Shown here: positions 42,606-51,523 of the stretch, one piece after another | Layout: every line of letters starts with the position of its first letter | Position numbering within the stretch: position 1 is the first letter of the stretch | DNA from: Streptomyces litmocidini | Lineage (GTDB): Bacteria > Actinomycetota > Actinomycetes > Streptomycetales > Streptomycetaceae | Length of the DNA stretch: 64,000 bases | Assembly (NCBI RefSeq): GCF_014649755.1 | Contig: NZ_BMTQ01000001.1 | Location: 248,001 to 312,000, forward strand | Direction of reading: 5' to 3' | Translations under genes and position numbers: made by a program | Notes under the pieces: generated by a model | The model's input: the letters and a program-made list of their open reading frames with translations, nothing else | What the model was told of the DNA's origin: nothing | Database searches by the model: none

Positions 42606-42680
42606 CGCGTTTCCGCGGCTCCGTGCGTCCTTATGGCTCCGTGCGTCCCCACACGGCTCCGCGCGTCCCTACGGATCCGT
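42606..42680 (-). repeat. Degenerate repeats of the GNAT 3' end
   Basis: Four altered units of about 18-22 bases, each with GGCTCCGTGCGTCC or a near copy, run from the sodN terminator into the stop codon of the next minus-strand gene; the gene end itself reads CTACGGATCCGT. This is the same pattern seen after several other genes here. Confidence 0.65.
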
Positions 42681-43139
42681 CGGCAGGGCGTAGCCGCGCT
42701 TCTCCTTGGAGGTCGCTCCCAGGCGGTCGTAGAAGCGGATCGCGTCCTCGTTCCAGGCGGGGGTCTGCCACCGGAGTTCCGGGAGGCCCGAGGCGCGGGC
42801 CTCGGCGCGGACCGCTGCCATCAGGAGGGGGCCCAGGCCGTGGCCGCGGGAGGGCTCGGCGAGGTAGAGGCAGTCCATGTGGAGGTACTCCGCGCCGTTC
42901 CAGGTGGAGAGCTCGGGGGCGCAGGTGGCGTAGCCCGCCGGGGTGCCGTCGGGGAGGACGGCGACGAAGCAGCGGAGGCGGGACGGCTCGGGGCCGAAGA
43001 GGAGTTCGGCGAGGCGGTCCGCGAGGCCGGGGGCGGGGGGCTCCGCCATCTCGTACGCGGCGTGTTCGGTGATCAGTTCGACGAGTCGGGGCAGGTCCTC
43101 GGGGTGTGCGTGTCGTACCAGGGCCTCGCGTTCGCTCAT
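42669..43139 (-). CDS. GNAT family N-acetyltransferase
   Basis: The 156-residue enzyme is a single GNAT domain. LVRHAHPEDLPRLVELITEH opens the fold, EYLHMDCLYLAEPSRGHGLG followed by PLLMAAV is strand 4 with the acetyl-CoA loop (RGHGLG), and WNEDAIRFYDRLGA is the C-terminal motif. It resembles spermine/diamine acetyltransferases of the PaiA/SSAT type. The ATG at 43139 overlaps the LysR stop by four bases, so it forms an operon with the regulator. Confidence 0.88.
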   Translation of the reverse strand: MSEREALVRHAHPEDLPRLVELITEHAAYEMAEPPAPGLADRLAELLFGPEPSRLRCFVAVLPDGTPAGYATCAPELSTWNGAEYLHMDCLYLAEPSRGHGLGPLLMAAVRAEARASGLPELRWQTPAWNEDAIRFYDRLGATSKEKRGYALPTDP

Positions 43140-44104
43140 ACGGCCATCATGCACGGCCCCACCGACAGCGTGGCCGTCGCGCCCTGGCGGCGGAGCCACT
43201 CGCGGTACGGGGCCGCCCGCAGGGCCACCTCCCGGTAGGCCGCCGCGAGTTCGGCGTACAGGACGTCCAGGGGTGCGTCCGGGCGCGCGTACAACAGCAG
43301 CCGGACGCCCAGCGGGTCGCCGCGCAGGGGGCGGACGGCCATGTCCTCGCGCGGCACCGAGGTGGGCTGGCAGGGGGCGACGGCCTCGCCGAGGACGATG
43401 AGCGAGGCGGCCGTGTGGTAGTCGCCGTGCAGCAGGGGCGGGTCGATGCCGGCGGCGTCGAGGACCCGTCGGAGGCCGTCCCATTCGCCGTCGACGGTCG
43501 GGTCGACCATCCAGTGGTCGGCGGCGAGGTCGGCGAGGTCCACGACGGTTCCGGCCGCTGCCGGGTGGTCGGGGGCCAGGGAGACGAACTGTGGTTCCCG
43601 GGCGACCAGGACCCGGCCCGTGAGGCCCTCGGGGACCCGCAGCGGGCAGCCCTCCACCTCGTGCACGAAGGCCACGTCGAGCTGTCCGGTGGCGACCGTG
43701 CGCAGCAGCGCGTTGGCCGAGACGTCCACCCGGAGGCCGACGTCCGTGCCGGGCAGCCGTTGCCGGAGCCGGCGCAGCCAGCCGGGGAGCGCCCGGCTGG
43801 CGGTGGAGCCGACGCGGAGTCCGGGCCCGTCGGCGCGGGCGGCGGCGGCCCGGGTCTCGGTGACGAGCGCGGCCATGCCGGCGACCAGGGGGCGGGCCCT
43901 GCTGAGCAGGGAGCGGCCGAGGGGGGTGGGGCGGCAGCCGGTGCGGCCGCGGGAGAAGAGTTCGGCGCCGAGGGAGTTCTCGATCCTGCGCAGCTGGGTG
44001 GTCAACGAGGGCTGGCTCATCCCCAGTTGCCGGGCGGCCTTGTGCAGGCTGCCCGTGTCCGCGATGGCGCAGAGCGCGCGCAGATGTCTCACCTCCAGCT
44101 CCAT
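43136..44104 (-). CDS. snpR: LysR-family regulator, divergent from snapalysin
   Basis: The 322-residue regulator has an N-terminal HTH at about 5-65 (VRHLRALCAIADTGSLHKAA, LGMSQPSLTTQLRRIENSLG) and a periplasmic-binding-like effector domain. Its position, head to head with the snapalysin gene, is that of the activator described for snpA in Streptomyces (SnpR/MprR). A 35-base palindrome in the shared region is the likely binding site. It overlaps the downstream GNAT by four bases. The effector is unknown. Confidence 0.85.
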   Translation of the reverse strand: MELEVRHLRALCAIADTGSLHKAARQLGMSQPSLTTQLRRIENSLGAELFSRGRTGCRPTPLGRSLLSRARPLVAGMAALVTETRAAAARADGPGLRVGSTASRALPGWLRRLRQRLPGTDVGLRVDVSANALLRTVATGQLDVAFVHEVEGCPLRVPEGLTGRVLVAREPQFVSLAPDHPAAAGTVVDLADLAADHWMVDPTVDGEWDGLRRVLDAAGIDPPLLHGDYHTAASLIVLGEAVAPCQPTSVPREDMAVRPLRGDPLGVRLLLYARPDAPLDVLYAELAAAYREVALRAAPYREWLRRQGATATLSVGPCMMAV

Positions 44105-44152
44105 GCCCCCGAGGGTAGGGCGGCCCCCCGCGTCACACCAGACGCCCGCGAG

Positions 44153-44187
44153 GCATCAATCTCCTTTGATCTGAAGGGAGTTGATGC
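44153..44187. promoter_or_regulatory. Palindromic LysR operator between snpR and snpA
   Basis: Arms GCATCAA (44153-44159) and TTGATGC (44181-44187) are perfectly inverted, with further inner matches (CTCCTT against AAGGGAG), giving 11 of 17 symmetric positions over 35 bases. It lies about 50 bases from the regulator start and about 100 bases from snpA, as expected for a LysR-type activation site. Confidence 0.75.
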
Positions 44188-44289
44188 AGATCGCCCTCGT
44201 GATGCGCTGGGGTTATCGGGGGTTGGCATCATCCCCGGACGGCTCGGCTCCCCCGAGACTCTCCCCGACACCAACAGGAGGAGCCCCCC

Positions 44290-44952
44290 ATGCGTCACCC
44301 CAAGGTCCTCACCTCCGTGCTGACCGCCGCCCTCGGTCTCGGTCTCGCCGCTTCCCTCGGTACGGCCCCGGCGGCAGCGGTCGGCACGGGCACCACCGGC
44401 ACCTTCGGCACCACCGGCAACACCGCCGTGGCGTACGCCGGTTCGGCCGAGGAGGCCAAGGCCAACCAGGCCTTCTTCGACGCCGTCGTGAAGTCGGTGG
44501 CGAAGAAGCGGGCCGCCACGCCCGGCGCGACCGCCGTCACCGTCGTCTACAGCGCCGCCAACGCGCCGACCTTCCGCACCCAGATCGCCCGGTCCGCCCA
44601 GATATGGAACAGCTCCGTGGTGAACGTCCGGCTCGTCGAGGGCAGCAACCCGGACTTCGCCTACTACGAGGGCAACGACTCCCGCGGCTCGTACGCCAGC
44701 ACCGACGGCCACGGCAGCGGCTACATCTTCCTCGACTACCGGCAGAACCAGCAGTACAACTCGACCCGGGTCACCGCCCACGAGACCGGGCACGTCCTCG
44801 GGCTGCCGGACCACTACAGCGGCCCGTGCAGCGAGTTGATGTCGGGCGGCGGTCCCGGCACGTCCTGCCAGAACGCCCAGCCGAACGCGCAGGAGCGCTC
44901 CCGCGTCGACCAGCTGTGGCGTTACGGTCTCGCCTCCGCGTTCAAGGGCTGA
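44290..44952 (+). CDS. snpA: Snapalysin, secreted small neutral metalloprotease
   Basis: The 220-residue precursor of a secreted zinc endopeptidase (family M7) has a signal peptide ([20 protein letters not shown]), a propeptide of about 50 residues and a metzincin-like catalytic domain. The zinc motif is [16 protein letters not shown], HExxHxxGxxD, where Asp replaces the third His as typical for snapalysins, with [10 protein letters not shown] as the Met-turn. Two Cys pairs (GPC, TSC) can form a disulfide. The ATG at 44290 has AGGAGGAG upstream. Activation by the divergent LysR is expected. Confidence 0.95.
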   Translation: MRHPKVLTSVLTAALGLGLAASLGTAPAAAVGTGTTGTFGTTGNTAVAYAGSAEEAKANQAFFDAVVKSVAKKRAATPGATAVTVVYSAANAPTFRTQIARSAQIWNSSVVNVRLVEGSNPDFAYYEGNDSRGSYASTDGHGSGYIFLDYRQNQQYNSTRVTAHETGHVLGLPDHYSGPCSELMSGGGPGTSCQNAQPNAQERSRVDQLWRYGLASAFKG

Positions 44953-44970
44953 CCCGAGTCGCGCGCACGG

Positions 44971-45000
44971 CGGCGGCGCTCCCTCCCCGGGGCGCCGCCG
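44971..45000. terminator. Hairpin after snpA
   Basis: CGGCGGCGC (44971-44979) and GCGCCGCCG (44992-45000) form a nine-base-pair stem with a 12-base loop between the convergent snpA and DUF6304 genes. Confidence 0.6.
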
Positions 45001-45032
45001 TCCCGCGCCTTCAGGCCGTCGGGAGGAGAGCC

Positions 45033-45452
45033 TCAGGCCGCCTGGAGGAGCCTGCGGCCGAAGTCCGCGCCGGGCGGCAGCTGGCGCCGCACCCGCTCGA
45101 GGGCTTCCTCGAAGTCGCCTCCCGCGACGCACGCCTCGAAGGCGGCGCCGCCGTAGTGCAGGGTCAGGCTGAGGTCGGCGCGCTCGCCGAGCGTCAGCAG
45201 GCAGGCCAGTGTGGCCTGCTGGGCGGCGCCGTCCACCACGACGGGGAGCGGCAGGTCCCATTCCAGGACGCAGCCCGTGAGGGCGCGCCCGCCCTCGTCG
45301 GCGGCGCCCAGCGCGGCGAAGCTCTCGCCCGTGTACGCGATGCCCCTGATCCGGGTGGTGACGCGCCGCCCGTCGGCCGTGATGACGATCGCTTCCGCGC
45401 CGCTGCGGTCCCGGTACCAGCCGGTCCAGACTTCTGTCGACTCCGATGACAT
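45033..45452 (-). CDS. DUF6304 family protein
   Basis: The 139-residue cytosolic protein matches the actinobacterial DUF6304 pattern: TEVWTGWYRDRSGAEAIVIT, TRIRGIAYTGESFAALG, CVLEWDLPLPVVVDG and ADLSLTLHYGG. It looks beta-rich and single-domain. There is no catalytic signature and no known role. The start is the ATG at 45452. A degenerate copy of its last bases lies just downstream at about 45010-45028. Confidence 0.8.
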   Translation of the reverse strand: MSSESTEVWTGWYRDRSGAEAIVITADGRRVTTRIRGIAYTGESFAALGAADEGGRALTGCVLEWDLPLPVVVDGAAQQATLACLLTLGERADLSLTLHYGGAAFEACVAGGDFEEALERVRRQLPPGADFGRRLLQAA

Positions 45453-45494
45453 GCGCGGACTGTAGCCGTAGGACGGACCTCGCCGCGCGTCCGG

Positions 45495-45734
45495 TCACCC
45501 GGGGGCCGGACTTCTCCCGATCTCGCCGTTCTTGCCGGTCACGTGCGTGGTAGTGGCTTCCGCCCCCTCGTGGAGCGGGCAGTCGGGATTGCGGCAGGGC
45601 TGCACCTCCCACTCCGGCACCCAGGCCCCGAGGACCTTGTGCCGGGTGGCCAGGACGGCGAGCGGTCCGCCGCAGGCCGGGCAGTGGCGCTCGGCCAGGG
45701 GGTCCCGCGTCGTGCGAGGCGTCTCCTCACCCAT
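45495..45734 (-). CDS. Small putative zinc-ribbon protein
   Basis: The 79-residue protein has two Cys pairs, CPACGG near residue 18 and CRNPDC near 47, consistent with a zinc ribbon, and a Trp/Glu-rich middle (VLGAWVPEWEVQPC). Proteins of this size and pattern are common unannotated Streptomyces products. The start is the ATG at 45734. The function is not known. Confidence 0.65.
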   Translation of the reverse strand: MGEETPRTTRDPLAERHCPACGGPLAVLATRHKVLGAWVPEWEVQPCRNPDCPLHEGAEATTTHVTGKNGEIGRSPAPG

Positions 45735-45776
45735 GCATCCAGGGTAGGACGCCCCGCGCGAAGCCGCCCGCCGCCG

Positions 45777-46358
45777 TCACCGCTTCCTGGTGTACGTACG
45801 GACGAGCACGCCGTTCTCGAAGGTGCGGACGTCGGCGAGCTCGAAGTCCCGGGGTTCGAAGCCGGCGCCGAACATCGGCATGCCGGTGCCGTAGACCTGC
45901 GGGTACGTCTTGATGACCAGCTCGTCGATCTCCTCGATGAGCTCACCGGCGAGGGTGGAGCCGCCGCAGAGCCAGATGCCCAGGGGGCCGTCCTCGGCCT
46001 TGAGTTCGCGGACGCGGCCGACGAGGTCGTCGGCGATCAGCTCGACGTCGGGGTGGGGCGACTCGGTGAGCGAGCGGCTGGCGACGAACTCGCGCAGGTG
46101 GCCGTACGGGCTGGTGACGCCGATGTCCAGGGCCAGCCGGTACGAGCCGAGCCCCTGAACGACGGTGTCGAAGTGCCTGTTCCCGCCGTCGATGCCGAGC
46201 ATCTCCCGGCCCTGCGTCGGAATGGTCTCCGGGTACTCGGCGCCCATCCAGGCCATGTACGCCCCCTCCGCGTACGCGAACAGGGAGGTGGCGTCGCCCT
46301 CGGGGTCGCCGATGAAGCCGTCGATGGTGCAGGCGACGTAGTAGGTGAGCTTGCGCAA
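45777..46358 (-). CDS. RibD C-terminal/dihydrofolate reductase-like protein
   Basis: The product of about 193 residues has the bacterial bifunctional deaminase-reductase C-terminal (DHFR-like) fold: RKLTYYVACTIDGFIGDPEG at the start, a middle VELIADDLVGRVRELKAEDG and IWLCGGSTLAGELIEEIDEL, the NADPH-binding glycine strand. The true substrate is unlikely to be dihydrofolate; many such proteins are uncharacterised. I chose the TTG at 46358, giving a start like the family (MRKLTYY), with GAGGA upstream; the longer GTG at 46403 would lie inside the operator. It is divergent from a TetR gene, the likely regulator. Confidence 0.82.
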   Translation of the reverse strand: MRKLTYYVACTIDGFIGDPEGDATSLFAYAEGAYMAWMGAEYPETIPTQGREMLGIDGGNRHFDTVVQGLGSYRLALDIGVTSPYGHLREFVASRSLTESPHPDVELIADDLVGRVRELKAEDGPLGIWLCGGSTLAGELIEEIDELVIKTYPQVYGTGMPMFGAGFEPRDFELADVRTFENGVLVRTYTRKR

Positions 46359-46394
46359 ACCGGTCCTCTTCGTCTTCGGGGAGGCGGCCGCGTC

Positions 46395-46436
46395 TGCAAC
46401 CACGACAGTTATAGTGCTTCACCTGTAGTGGTTGCA
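46395..46436. promoter_or_regulatory. TetR operator and promoter between the DHFR-like and TetR genes
   Basis: TGCAACCACGACAG (46395-46408) and CTGTAGTGGTTGCA (46423-46436) are inverted repeats with 13 of 14 matching positions and a 14-base spacer that contains TATAGT (46410-46415), a good -10 for the tetR gene. The arrangement implies repression of both genes by the adjacent TetR protein. Confidence 0.8.
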
Positions 46437-46462
46437 CAAGACCCTTTTCGTGAGGAGCCGGC

Positions 46463-47038
46463 ATGGCCAGGAATCCGGAACGCCGTACGGCGCTGCTCGA
46501 CGCCGCGATCGAGGTCCTGGCGGACGAAGGTGCCCGTGGGCTCACCTTCCGGGCGGTCGACGCCCGGGCGGGCGTCCCCACGGGCACCTCGTCCAACTAC
46601 TTCAGCGACCGGGACCAGCTGCTCTCCCAGGCCGCCGACCGGATCTTCGTACGGCTCGCCCCGGAGCCCGGCGCCCTCGACGCCGCGCTGCCGCCCACCT
46701 CCGGCCGTGAGCTGGTCGTCGAGCTGATGCGCCGGCTCGCCCGCCGCATGACCGCCGAGCGCACCTGCTACCTGGGCCTCTTCGAGCTGCGCCTGGAGGC
46801 CGCGCGCCGCCCCGAGCTGCAGAAGCGGTTCACCGAGGTGCTCCGGACCGACCTCGGCCTGAACATCCGGCTCCACCTCGACTCCGGCATGCCGGGCGAC
46901 GCGGACACCGTCCGGCTGCTCTACGTCGCCCTCACCGGGCTGCTCCTCGACCACTTCACGGTCCCCGGACTCCACGGCGACCGGGACCTGGACGACCTGA
47001 TCGAGACCGTGGTCACCCGGATCGTCCCCGAGGCGTGA
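46463..47038 (+). CDS. TetR-family repressor
   Basis: The 191-residue regulator has the TetR HTH at about 6-52 (RRTALLDAAIEVLADEGARG, LTFRAVDARAGVPTGTSSNY FSDRDQLL with a turn between) and a variable ligand-binding half. It is divergent from the DHFR-like gene, and a near-perfect 42-base palindrome lies between them. The ATG at 46463 has TGAGGAG upstream. The ligand is unknown. Confidence 0.9.
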   Translation: MARNPERRTALLDAAIEVLADEGARGLTFRAVDARAGVPTGTSSNYFSDRDQLLSQAADRIFVRLAPEPGALDAALPPTSGRELVVELMRRLARRMTAERTCYLGLFELRLEAARRPELQKRFTEVLRTDLGLNIRLHLDSGMPGDADTVRLLYVALTGLLLDHFTVPGLHGDRDLDDLIETVVTRIVPEA

Positions 47039-47053
47039 GCCACCCCGGCCGGG

Positions 47054-48103
47054 TCAGCGCGTGCGCCGCGTGACGAACTCCGCGAGGGCGAGCAGGTCCT
47101 CCGCCGCCGCCAGGTCCGGCACCGCCCGGGCCAGGTGCTCGACGGCGCGGCCCATGCGCTCGGCCGCCTGGGCCTGCGCCCAGTCCCGGCCGCCGGCCCG
47201 CTCGACGGCGTCCGCCGCCGCCCGTACCCCCGCCGCGTCGAGGGCGGGCCGGGAGTACAGCTCGGCCAGCTCCTCCCCCGCGGGGGTGCCGGAGGTGAGC
47301 GCCGCCACCACGGGAAGCGACTTCTTGTGGGCGACGAGGTCCGCGCCGGCCGGCTTGCCCGTGCGCTCCGGGTCGCCCCAGATGCCGATGAGGTCGTCGA
47401 TCAGCTGGAAGGCGAGGCCGGCCTCCCGGCCGAAGGCGTCCATCGCCGCGACCTCCTCCTCCCCCGCACCCGCGTAGAGCGCGCCGAGGGCGCAGGAACA
47501 GCCGAGCAGCGCACCGGTCTTGGCGGTGGCCATGACCAGGCACTCGTCGAGGGAGACCTCGCGCGGGTCGCGCTGCTCGAAGGCGCAGTCGGCCTGCTGG
47601 CCGGCACAGAGTTCGATGATGCAGGCGGCGAGGCGCGCGGAGGCAGCCGCGGAGGCCGGGTGCGGATCCTCGGCGAGCAGCCGCAGGGCCAGCGCGCTCA
47701 TCGCGTCGCCGGCCATCAGGGCGTCGGGGATGCCGAAGACGGTCCAGGCGGTGGGCCGGTGCCGGCGGGTCGGGTCCTCGTCGACGATGTCGTCGTGGAG
47801 CAGGGTGAAGTTGTGCGCGAGCTCCACCGCCGCCGCGGCCTTCACGGCCCGGATCTCGTCGGCACCGAGGGCGCGGGCCGCCGCGAGGACCAGGGCGGGC
47901 CGGATCGCCTTGCCCGCCTGTCCCGCGTCCGGGGTGCCGTCGGCGCGCTCCCAGCCGAAGTGGTACATCGCCACCCGCCGCATGGAGTCCGGCAGGGACT
48001 CGACGGTCGAGCGCAGTTGGGGATCGACGGCGGTGCGCGTCCGGTCGAGGAGCGCCACGGCCCCCTGACCGTCGGCGACGGCGTCCGTGCTGGTCATGGT
48101 CAC
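47054..48103 (-). CDS. Polyprenyl synthase, likely family 2B encapsulin cargo
   Basis: The 349-residue isoprenyl diphosphate synthase condenses IPP with allylic diphosphates. The first Asp-rich motif is LLHDDIVDEDPTRRHRPTAW (DDxxD with the Arg pair) and the second is LIDDLIGIWGD; KAIRPALVLAAARAL and the Lys in HKKSLPVVAAL are also present. The GTG at 48103 (AAGGA seven bases upstream) was chosen over the ATG at 48097. It directly follows the encapsulin shell gene in the same direction, the known pairing of family 2B shells with polyprenyl transferase cargo. The N-terminal 40 residues, disordered and acidic, may hold the targeting sequence. Chain length is not predictable by eye. Confidence 0.9.
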   Translation of the reverse strand: MTMTSTDAVADGQGAVALLDRTRTAVDPQLRSTVESLPDSMRRVAMYHFGWERADGTPDAGQAGKAIRPALVLAAARALGADEIRAVKAAAAVELAHNFTLLHDDIVDEDPTRRHRPTAWTVFGIPDALMAGDAMSALALRLLAEDPHPASAAASARLAACIIELCAGQQADCAFEQRDPREVSLDECLVMATAKTGALLGCSCALGALYAGAGEEEVAAMDAFGREAGLAFQLIDDLIGIWGDPERTGKPAGADLVAHKKSLPVVAALTSGTPAGEELAELYSRPALDAAGVRAAADAVERAGGRDWAQAQAAERMGRAVEHLARAVPDLAAAEDLLALAEFVTRRTR

Positions 48104-48216
48104 GGTCTTTTCCTTCGCATCCTTCACGGCGGTCCCGCACGGCGGTTCTTCGCCGTGCCGGGCCGGGTGCTCCCGGGGGCGGGCGGGTTCGGCCCCCGCC
48201 CCCGGGAGCCGCCGGC

Positions 48217-49632
48217 TCAGCGCCAGCGGCTGACCTCGACGTTCTCCAGGACGCCGAGGGCGTCCGGGACGAGGATCGCCGCCGAGTAGTAGGCCGTGAC
48301 CAGGTAGGAGATGATCGCCTGCTCGTCGATGCCCATGAAGCGGACGGAGAGGCTGGGCTCGATCTCGTCGGGGAGGCCGGTCTGGTGCAGGCCGATGACG
48401 CCCTGGTCGGCCTCGCCGGTACGCATGCAGATGATCGAGGTGGTCCGGGCGTCCGAGACCGGGATCTTGTTGCACGGGTAGATCGGCACACCGCGCCAGG
48501 TCGGGATGCGGTTGCCCGCGATCTCGATCGTCTCGGGCACGAGTCCGCGCTTGTTGAGCTCGCGGCCGAAGGCGGCGATGGCGCGGGGGTGGGCGAGGAA
48601 CATCTTGGAGCCCCGGCGGCGGGAGAGCAGCTCGTCCATGTCGTCCGGGCCGGGAACGCCGTCGTGCGGCTGGAGCCGCTGCCCGTAGTCGCAGTTGGCG
48701 AGGAGGCCGAACTCCCTGTTGTTGACGAGCTCGTGCTCCTGGCGCTCGCGGAGCGCCTCGACCGTGAGCCGCAACTGCTGCTCGGTCTGGTTCATCGGCT
48801 GGTTGTAGAGGTCGGCGACGCGGCTGTGGACCTTCAGCACGGTCTGGGCGACGCTCAGCTCGTACTCACGGGGCGAGGCGTCGTAGTCGACGTAGGTGTG
48901 CGGGACGACCGCCTCGCCGACGTGGCCGGCGGAGAGGTCGATGGCCGCCTCGCCGTACGTGTTGGTGCGCTGCTCGGGCATCGACGCCATGCCCGCGAGG
49001 TGGGCGGCGAGCGACCCGGCGCGCTCCGCGAGGTTCCGTACGTCGTCCCGGGTGAGCTCCAGGACCGTGCAGGCGGTGGCGGCCCGGGCGGTCCACTCCC
49101 AGGTGGCGTCCTCCTGGAGCAGGGCGTCCTCGCCGAGGTAGGCGCCGTCGGCGAGGACGCCGAGCACGGCCTCGTCGCCGTAGGGCCCCTCGCCGATCTG
49201 CTCGATGCGGCCGTGCGCGAGGAGGTACACCCGGTCGGTGGGGGCGCCCGCCACGGCGATGGTCTCGCCCGCCGCGTACTCCCGCTGGGTGCAGCGGGCC
49301 GCGAGTTCGGTCAGCGCGGCCTCGTCCTCGTAGCCGCGCAGGGCGGGGAGTTCACCGAGTTCGGCCGGGATCACCGCGACGCGCTCACCGGTCTGGACGA
49401 AGGTGACGCGGCCGTCACCCACGGAGTAGCTGAGCCTCCGGTTCACCCGGTACGTGCCGCCCTGCACCTGGACCCACGGCAGCGTCCGCAGCAGCCACCG
49501 GGAGGTGATCTCCTGCATCTGCGGGGCCGACTTGGTGGTCGTGGCGAGGTTCCGCGCGGCGGCGGTGCCGAGACTCTGCTGCGGGGACTGCTGCTCCGCG
49601 CGGACCTCGTCGCCAACCGAACCAACGGACAT
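48217..49632 (-). CDS. Family 2B encapsulin shell protein with cyclic-nucleotide-binding domain
   Basis: The 471-residue shell protein has the HK97-fold encapsulin body ([80 protein letters not shown]) with an inserted cNMP-binding domain at about 90-215 ([32 protein letters not shown]). Such shells form cargo-filled nanocompartments; EshA of S. coelicolor/S. griseus is a relative. The ATG at 49632 has AGGGAG just upstream. The cargo gene follows. Whether the domain binds cAMP is uncertain, as the phosphate-binding Arg is not clearly present. Confidence 0.92.
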   Translation of the reverse strand: MSVGSVGDEVRAEQQSPQQSLGTAAARNLATTTKSAPQMQEITSRWLLRTLPWVQVQGGTYRVNRRLSYSVGDGRVTFVQTGERVAVIPAELGELPALRGYEDEAALTELAARCTQREYAAGETIAVAGAPTDRVYLLAHGRIEQIGEGPYGDEAVLGVLADGAYLGEDALLQEDATWEWTARAATACTVLELTRDDVRNLAERAGSLAAHLAGMASMPEQRTNTYGEAAIDLSAGHVGEAVVPHTYVDYDASPREYELSVAQTVLKVHSRVADLYNQPMNQTEQQLRLTVEALRERQEHELVNNREFGLLANCDYGQRLQPHDGVPGPDDMDELLSRRRGSKMFLAHPRAIAAFGRELNKRGLVPETIEIAGNRIPTWRGVPIYPCNKIPVSDARTTSIICMRTGEADQGVIGLHQTGLPDEIEPSLSVRFMGIDEQAIISYLVTAYYSAAILVPDALGVLENVEVSRWR

Positions 49633-49885
49633 GGAACTCCCTCTCGTATGACTGAGTTGCGAGAGAAGCCTTTCAGTACGGAACGTGTCGGCGCCATTAC
49701 ACATTCGGGTGGGACTGTTCGACGATCTTCGGGGCATGTCACACGTTTTCCATCCGAACAGCGCAGCCCCACCCGTCTCCTGACGTTCTGTCCGGATCGG
49801 CTCGCACACGGCCCGAACGGATGGCGGTGGAGCAGCGGACTCCGGTACTCCGGAAGCTCATCCCGTCCTCCGGAAGGAGTCGGTC

Positions 49886-50476
49886 ATGGCCTCACCCATG
49901 TCGGCGAACCGGTTCCTCGGCGCGCTGCGCGACGAGGGCCTCGCGGTCGTCCAGGTCGGCGACTGGTCCACCCACAACCGCAACCACAAGGGCCCCTGGG
50001 GCCCGGTGCACGGCGTGATGATCCACCACACCGTGACCCGCGGCACCGCCCGCACCGTCCAGATCTGCCGGGACGGTTACGAGTCCCTCCCCGGCCCCCT
50101 CTGCCACGGCGTGATCGCCAAGGACGGCACGGTCCATCTCGTCGGCTACGGGCGCGCCAACCACGCGGGGCTCGGCGACGACGAGGTCCTCCGGGCGGTC
50201 ATCGCCGAGCGGCGGCTGCCGCCGGACGACGAGGCCACCACGGACGGCAACCGGCACTTCTACGGCTTCGAGTGCGAGAACCTGGGCGACGGCGAGGACC
50301 CGTGGCCGAAGGTCCAGCTGGAGGCCATCGCGAAGGCGGCGGCCGCCGTCTGCCGGGTGCACGGCTGGACGCACCGCTCGGTCATCGGGCACAGGGAGTG
50401 GCAGCCGGGCAAGGTGGATCCGCGCGGGTTCACCATGGCGTCGATGCGCGAGCGGATCGCCGACCTGCTGCGCTGA
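49886..50476 (+). CDS. N-acetylmuramoyl-L-alanine amidase domain protein
   Basis: The 196-residue protein is an amidase_2/PGRP-type domain: GPVHGVMIHHTVTRGT with the first zinc His, LCHGVIAKDGTVHLVGYGRA, HFYGFECENLGDG and VIGHREWQPGKVDP with the second zinc His and the Lys-x-Asp zinc site. No signal peptide is seen, so it may act from inside, be exported by another route or be a phage-derived endolysin-like relic. The ATG at 49886 has AAGGAG six bases upstream. The neighbouring genes are unrelated. Confidence 0.88.
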   Translation: MASPMSANRFLGALRDEGLAVVQVGDWSTHNRNHKGPWGPVHGVMIHHTVTRGTARTVQICRDGYESLPGPLCHGVIAKDGTVHLVGYGRANHAGLGDDEVLRAVIAERRLPPDDEATTDGNRHFYGFECENLGDGEDPWPKVQLEAIAKAAAAVCRVHGWTHRSVIGHREWQPGKVDPRGFTMASMRERIADLLR

Positions 50477-50575
50477 CCCGAGGGGGCGTGCCGCCCCGGG
50501 GGACGTCCCGTCGATCGGGCCGGGCCCGCGGGGCCCGCGCGGCGGGACGCCCGCCGGGGCGGCGAGAATGGCCGG

Positions 50576-51523
50576 GTGAACGCGCTCGACCCGTCCCGCC
50601 TGCGGCCCCGTCTCCCCTCGCCCCTGGAGCCGGTGGAGGACGAGCGCTTCGCCCGGCGCGGTCTCACGCTGCTGCTGAAGCGCGAGGACCTCATCCACCC
50701 CGACCTGCCGGGCAACAAGTGGCGCAAGCTCGCGCTCAACCTGCGCGAGGCGGCCGGCCGGCCCGTGCTCACCTTCGGCGGCGCGTACTCCAACCACCTG
50801 CGGGCGACGGCCGCCGCAGGCCGGCTGCTCGGCTTCCCGACGGTCGGGGTGGTGCGCGGCGACGAGCTGGCCGGGCGGCCGCTCAACCCCTCGCTCGCGC
50901 GGTGCGCGGCGGACGGGATGCACCTCGAGTTCGTGGACCGGGCCACGTACCGCGCGAAGAACGATCCGGCCACGCTCGCGGCCCTCCTGGAGCGGGCCCC
51001 CGCGGGCGCGTACGTGGTCCCGGAGGGCGGCAGCAACGTGCTCGCCGTCCACGGGTGCGTGGAGCTGGGGCGCGAGCTCGCCGGGGCGGCGGACGCGGTC
51101 GCGGTCGCCTGCGGCACGGGCGGCACCCTGGCGGGGCTCGCGGCCGGGCTCGCCCCGGGACAGCGGGCGCTGGGCGTCCCGGTCCTCAAGGGCGGCTTCC
51201 TCGGCGGGGAGGTCCGGGCCCTCCAGGAGGCGGCCTTCGGCGGGCCGCGCGGGGACTGGAGCCTGGACGAGCGTTTCCACTGCGGGGGCTACGCGCGCGT
51301 GCCTCCCGTCCTGGAGGCGTTCGCACAGGACTTCGAGGAACGGCATGGACTCGCCATCGAGCGACTGTATGTCGCCAAAATGCTGTACGGCCTGACGGCC
51401 CTCGCGGAGGAGGGCGCCTTCCCGCCGGGCACCCGGCTGGCGGCGGTGATCACGGGGGCGCCGGAGGCCGGGACGCGGGACGCCGGGGCTCCGGAGGGCG
51501 GGCCCCCCGGGGGCGCCCCCTAG
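50576..51523 (+). CDS. PLP-dependent ACC deaminase/D-cysteine desulfhydrase family enzyme
   Basis: The 315-residue fold-type II PLP enzyme has the PLP Lys in LPGNKWRKLALNLRE, TFGGAYSNHLRATAAAGRLL and VACGTGGTLAGLAAGL (phosphate loop). It belongs to the ACC deaminase/D-cysteine desulfhydrase group; which reaction it runs cannot be decided from the motifs alone. The C-terminal 30 residues are a disordered Gly/Pro tail. The GTG at 50576 is the likely start; an ATG in another frame nearby is not. Its stop overlaps the convergent antiporter stop by four bases. Confidence 0.85.
   Translation: MNALDPSRLRPRLPSPLEPVEDERFARRGLTLLLKREDLIHPDLPGNKWRKLALNLREAAGRPVLTFGGAYSNHLRATAAAGRLLGFPTVGVVRGDELAGRPLNPSLARCAADGMHLEFVDRATYRAKNDPATLAALLERAPAGAYVVPEGGSNVLAVHGCVELGRELAGAADAVAVACGTGGTLAGLAAGLAPGQRALGVPVLKGGFLGGEVRALQEAAFGGPRGDWSLDERFHCGGYARVPPVLEAFAQDFEERHGLAIERLYVAKMLYGLTALAEEGAFPPGTRLAAVITGAPEAGTRDAGAPEGGPPGGAP

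Noticed and set aside
46359..46403. GTG at 46403 as the start of the DHFR-like gene
   Set aside because: It lies inside the TetR palindrome and would add residues not seen at the start of the family; the TTG at 46358 fits better.
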